Positions 62,107 to 64,000 of a stretch of 64,000 nt of DNA are shown in pieces (position 1 is the stretch's first letter; every line of letters starts with the position of its first letter). The notes beneath the pieces are model-generated. The model was not told the DNA's origin, searched no databases, and saw only the letters and a program-made list of their open reading frames with translations. Origin of the DNA: Microcoleus sp036704825. GTDB taxonomy: Bacteria; Cyanobacteriota; Cyanobacteriia; Cyanobacteriales; Microcoleaceae. Where the stretch lies: contig JAUBSN010000046.1 in assembly GCA_036704825.1 (NCBI GenBank), positions 1 through 64,000 of the forward strand, read 5' to 3'. The position numbers and the translations under genes were made by a program.

Positions 62107-62182
62107 AATTATCTGCGTTTATCCGTGTTTATCTGCCTTACATCTGCGGTTCACTATCAATCAAAGATTCATGCAATAAATC
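62107..62182. repeat. ATTATCTGCGTTTATCC dispersed repeat
   Basis: ATTATCTGCGTTTATCCGTG, TTTATCTGCC, ATCTGCGGTTCACTATC, AATCAAAGATTCATGCAATA follow the same order as at 36981-37058 and 55542-55613. It lies between convergent genes. Confidence 0.75.
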
Positions 62183-62203
62183 TAGTATCCACAAGTCCCC
62201 TGA

Positions 62204-63142
62204 CTAAGGATTAATTGCCACTTCAATGCGGCGGTTGCGCTGCCGATTAGTATCGGAACTATTGTCTACCGAAGGGCGACTTTCCCCATAGCCGATCGCC
62301 ACCCAATGATACTTCTGACCGAGTACACCCGACAAATACTGCACCACAGCCTGAGCCCGCGCAAACGACAAATTTCGATTGTCCGCCGCTTCCCCCGCGT
62401 CGTCAGTGTGGCCCGCAACCCGCACAGTTGCCCCCTCGCGATTCCCCAACTCCGCCACCAAATTGTCCAAAATCGCATTAGTTCCCGCGCGCAAAGAAAT
62501 GCTGCCAGTATCAAACAAAACATCGCTGGGCAGAGTCACCATCAGCCCATCTCCCCCAAACACCGGATTGTTGGCATTCTGTGGCGCAGCATTCACAGTT
62601 TCAGGGTTCAGACTCGGGCTGCTGCCCGCCACCTCCGGTAAAGCAGGAACAGGACTTGCCGCCGTTTCCGGCCCCGCCAATTGCTGCGACATCAACTGCA
62701 ACCGCTTTTCCAAAGTTTCCGTCGGGCGGCTGCTGCCCAACTGACTCTCCAAAGCAGCAGTGCGCCCGATCAGCGCGTTGAGTTCGCCCTGCAACTGTCT
62801 CAAATCAGACAGCAATTTCTCTCTCTGGGCAGGACTGACTGTTGACTGGGGAGTAGGTGTAGCGGTTGGTGGCGGGGGCGCCGGAATTTGCCTTGCTGGG
62901 GCGCGTTTCGGGCTGGAGGTCAAATTTTGAGTTCCGCGCAGCAATCTCTCTGCCAGCGGCATTTCCGTCGCGCCTGACGGATAAATTTGAGCGATCGCCA
63001 TGCCCAAAACCCAAGCAAAACCGCTGCCTACCCCCAGCAGCAGCAGTCGAAAAATCAGCGACAGTACAAGCAAACCTTTTCCCCGCGACTTGGAGACGCG
63101 AGTGGGGGGGATTGAAGGTTTTTGGTTAAAAGATCGCGTCAT
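62204..63142 (-). CDS. OmpA-family peptidoglycan-binding membrane protein
   Basis: A 312-residue protein. One helix near 27-50 (LVLSLIFRLLLLGVGSGFAW) anchors it; a Pro/Thr-rich linker and a coiled coil (REKLLSDLRQLQGELNALIG; RTAALESQLG) follow. The C-terminal ~120 residues are an OmpA/MotB domain: GTNAILDNLVAELG, GHTDDAGEAADNRNLSFARA, GYGESRPSVDNSSDTNRQRN, RRIEVAI, with the Asp and Arg that bind the peptidoglycan peptide. It probably links the envelope to peptidoglycan in the periplasm. Confidence 0.88.
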   Translation of the reverse strand: MTRSFNQKPSIPPTRVSKSRGKGLLVLSLIFRLLLLGVGSGFAWVLGMAIAQIYPSGATEMPLAERLLRGTQNLTSSPKRAPARQIPAPPPPTATPTPQSTVSPAQREKLLSDLRQLQGELNALIGRTAALESQLGSSRPTETLEKRLQLMSQQLAGPETAASPVPALPEVAGSSPSLNPETVNAAPQNANNPVFGGDGLMVTLPSDVLFDTGSISLRAGTNAILDNLVAELGNREGATVRVAGHTDDAGEAADNRNLSFARAQAVVQYLSGVLGQKYHWVAIGYGESRPSVDNSSDTNRQRNRRIEVAINP

Positions 63143-63544
63143 ATTTCATCCCTCTCGGTGTACATACCACATTAATTTCGATACTATCTTACCTATCCGA
63201 TTTGAAATTTGAGATTGGAGATTTGAGATTTGTCGTCCCATCTAAAATCTAAAAAAGAAACCCGGTTTCTATAAATGTGGGGTTGGGTGGCGAAGCATTG
63301 AGGCAGAAACCGGGTTTCTCATCTCCTGCGTGCCAGCCTGAATCTGTTGGATAATTCATTCAGTTGACAGTTGACAGTTGACAGTTGACAGTTGACAGTT
63401 GACAGTTGATAGTTGACCGCTTTCTAGCGACCTCTACCTGGAAGTCCGAGGATTGGGGTAATGAATAGTCTTCTTTTAATTTCTCCCTGCAAGGCTTGGG
63501 ACTTTAAACCAATTCTTTCTGGTAAAACTTTTGGAAAAAAACCG
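63143..63544. other. Intergenic repeats
   Basis: TTGAGAT/TCTAAAA heptamers at 63200-63255, the AGAAACCCGGTTTCT pair at 63256-63322, and eight tandem GTTGACA units at 63361-63415. The gap lies between divergent genes. An in-frame ATG at 63461 could extend the next gene. Confidence 0.65.
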
Positions 63545-64000
63545 ATGACTGACCCTTTAAATAGCCCTTATCCCGTTCCTTGGGAATGGATTAGCGAGAC
63601 TCACGCTAAAGTGAGCTCCACTGTCGGCGCAGGTCTCCGCTATTATCGCAGTCCATCCCTAGTATCAACTAACGGCCAATATGCAGCTTACAGTCGAATT
63701 GAGTTGCAAGTACAGCCGGAATTCTCCCGGTGTCGGGTTAGCAGTGTCATGTTTGTGGAAAATCTCAAAACCGGGGAACTGCAAACAGTGGCTGCTGCTT
63801 CGCCGCTGGCCGAAAGTGGGATGTATGCTAGCGATGATACAGATATGTCCGGGACGATCGCCATTTTAGTGCCTGTTTCTTGGAATCAAGACGGTTCCCG
63901 CATTCTCGCCCGCGAATTTGAAGCGCTTTTCAACTCTTCCGATATGTCCGACTACGGTGTCATTTGGGACAAAAATGATAATTACACTTATACCGTTGCT
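63545..64000 (+). CDS. Partial gene, cyanobacterial protein of unknown function (cut by window end)
   Basis: The frame is open to the window end: 152 codons starting MTDPLNSPYPVPWEWISETH, then GLRYYRSPSLVSTNGQYAAY and SRIELQVQPEFSRCRVSSVM. TIAILVPVSWNQDGSRILAR is a beta-strand-rich stretch. It resembles a protein commonly found in filamentous cyanobacteria whose role I do not know; no enzyme motif or signal peptide is evident. An upstream in-frame ATG at 63461 adds 28 residues. Confidence 0.65.
   Translation, partial: MTDPLNSPYPVPWEWISETHAKVSSTVGAGLRYYRSPSLVSTNGQYAAYSRIELQVQPEFSRCRVSSVMFVENLKTGELQTVAAASPLAESGMYASDDTDMSGTIAILVPVSWNQDGSRILAREFEALFNSSDMSDYGVIWDKNDNYTYTVA

Noticed and set aside
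62306..62744. Plus-strand frames of over 100 codons against the OmpA gene
   Set aside because: They are antisense shadows of a well-supported OmpA-family gene.
1..64000. tRNA, rRNA, tmRNA or transposase genes
   Set aside because: Looked for on both strands by eye; no cloverleaf with conserved TTCRA arm, rRNA segment or DDE-type frame was found.

Overview
The window is chromosomal DNA of a cyanobacterium, most likely a filamentous non-heterocystous form of the Oscillatoria/Microcoleus/Phormidium type; the genus is an inference. The evidence is the photosystem I subunit PsaX, a chorismate-lyase-type gene as used for plastoquinone, a CYP120-like P450, many GCGATCGC (HIP1) octamers, and heavy loading with short heptamer arrays and dispersed palindromes. 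No rRNA, tRNA, transposase, CRISPR array or prophage was found.

Layout. 0.3-9.1 kb: methionine aminopeptidase, a GT4 glycosyltransferase, a HEAT-repeat membrane protein, a CapA-type phosphoesterase-fold protein, a Rieske protein and a sugar kinase of the heptose-phosphate-kinase type. 9.4-16.3 kb: a single-domain response regulator, lipA, psaX, a DJ-1/PfpI protein, an orphan sugar-ABC permease, a GNAT acetyltransferase, and purN overlapping a methyltransferase. 16.7-25.2 kb: housekeeping genes (rlmN, lgt, cobM, dienelactone hydrolase, flavin reductase, C15 peptidase-like, hisH, rsmD, glmM). 25.4-31.1 kb: a same-strand polysaccharide or glycolipid island (GT39-like membrane protein, one GT2, two GT4) that also holds two tiny coupled genes of unknown function. 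31.1-34.9 kb: a TerD-TPR membrane protein, a truncated tandem copy of its TerD half and a DUF4359 protein. 35.1-44.6 kb: M48 protease, acireductone dioxygenase, FAD oxidoreductase, chorismate lyase, P450 and a large PAS/GAF histidine kinase. 45.2-55.3 kb: fused peptide-type ABC ATPases, small secreted proteins, a broken DUF3574 gene and a complete four-gene sugar ABC importer. 55.9-64 kb: a DUF4912 protein with a Met/Gly repeat, cysS, an alpha/beta hydrolase, an AI-2E-type permease, an OmpA-family protein and the start of an unknown gene.

The most distinctive feature is how repeats have entered and reshaped genes. A roughly 140-bp element (TTCGATT, then TTAGATT repeats, ending GAAATTCGCTTG) is flanked by a TCA/TGA triplet at three sites. 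At two of these the uninterrupted site can be reconstructed from the window itself: removal plus one triplet restores a complete signal peptide in the DUF3574 pseudogene, and the tandem duplicate of the TerD gene supplies an empty-site paralogue. Other palindromes have been absorbed in frame into cysS (30 residues just after KMSKS), a GT4 glycosyltransferase and the GT39-like protein, while heptamer arrays supply start or stop codons to several genes.
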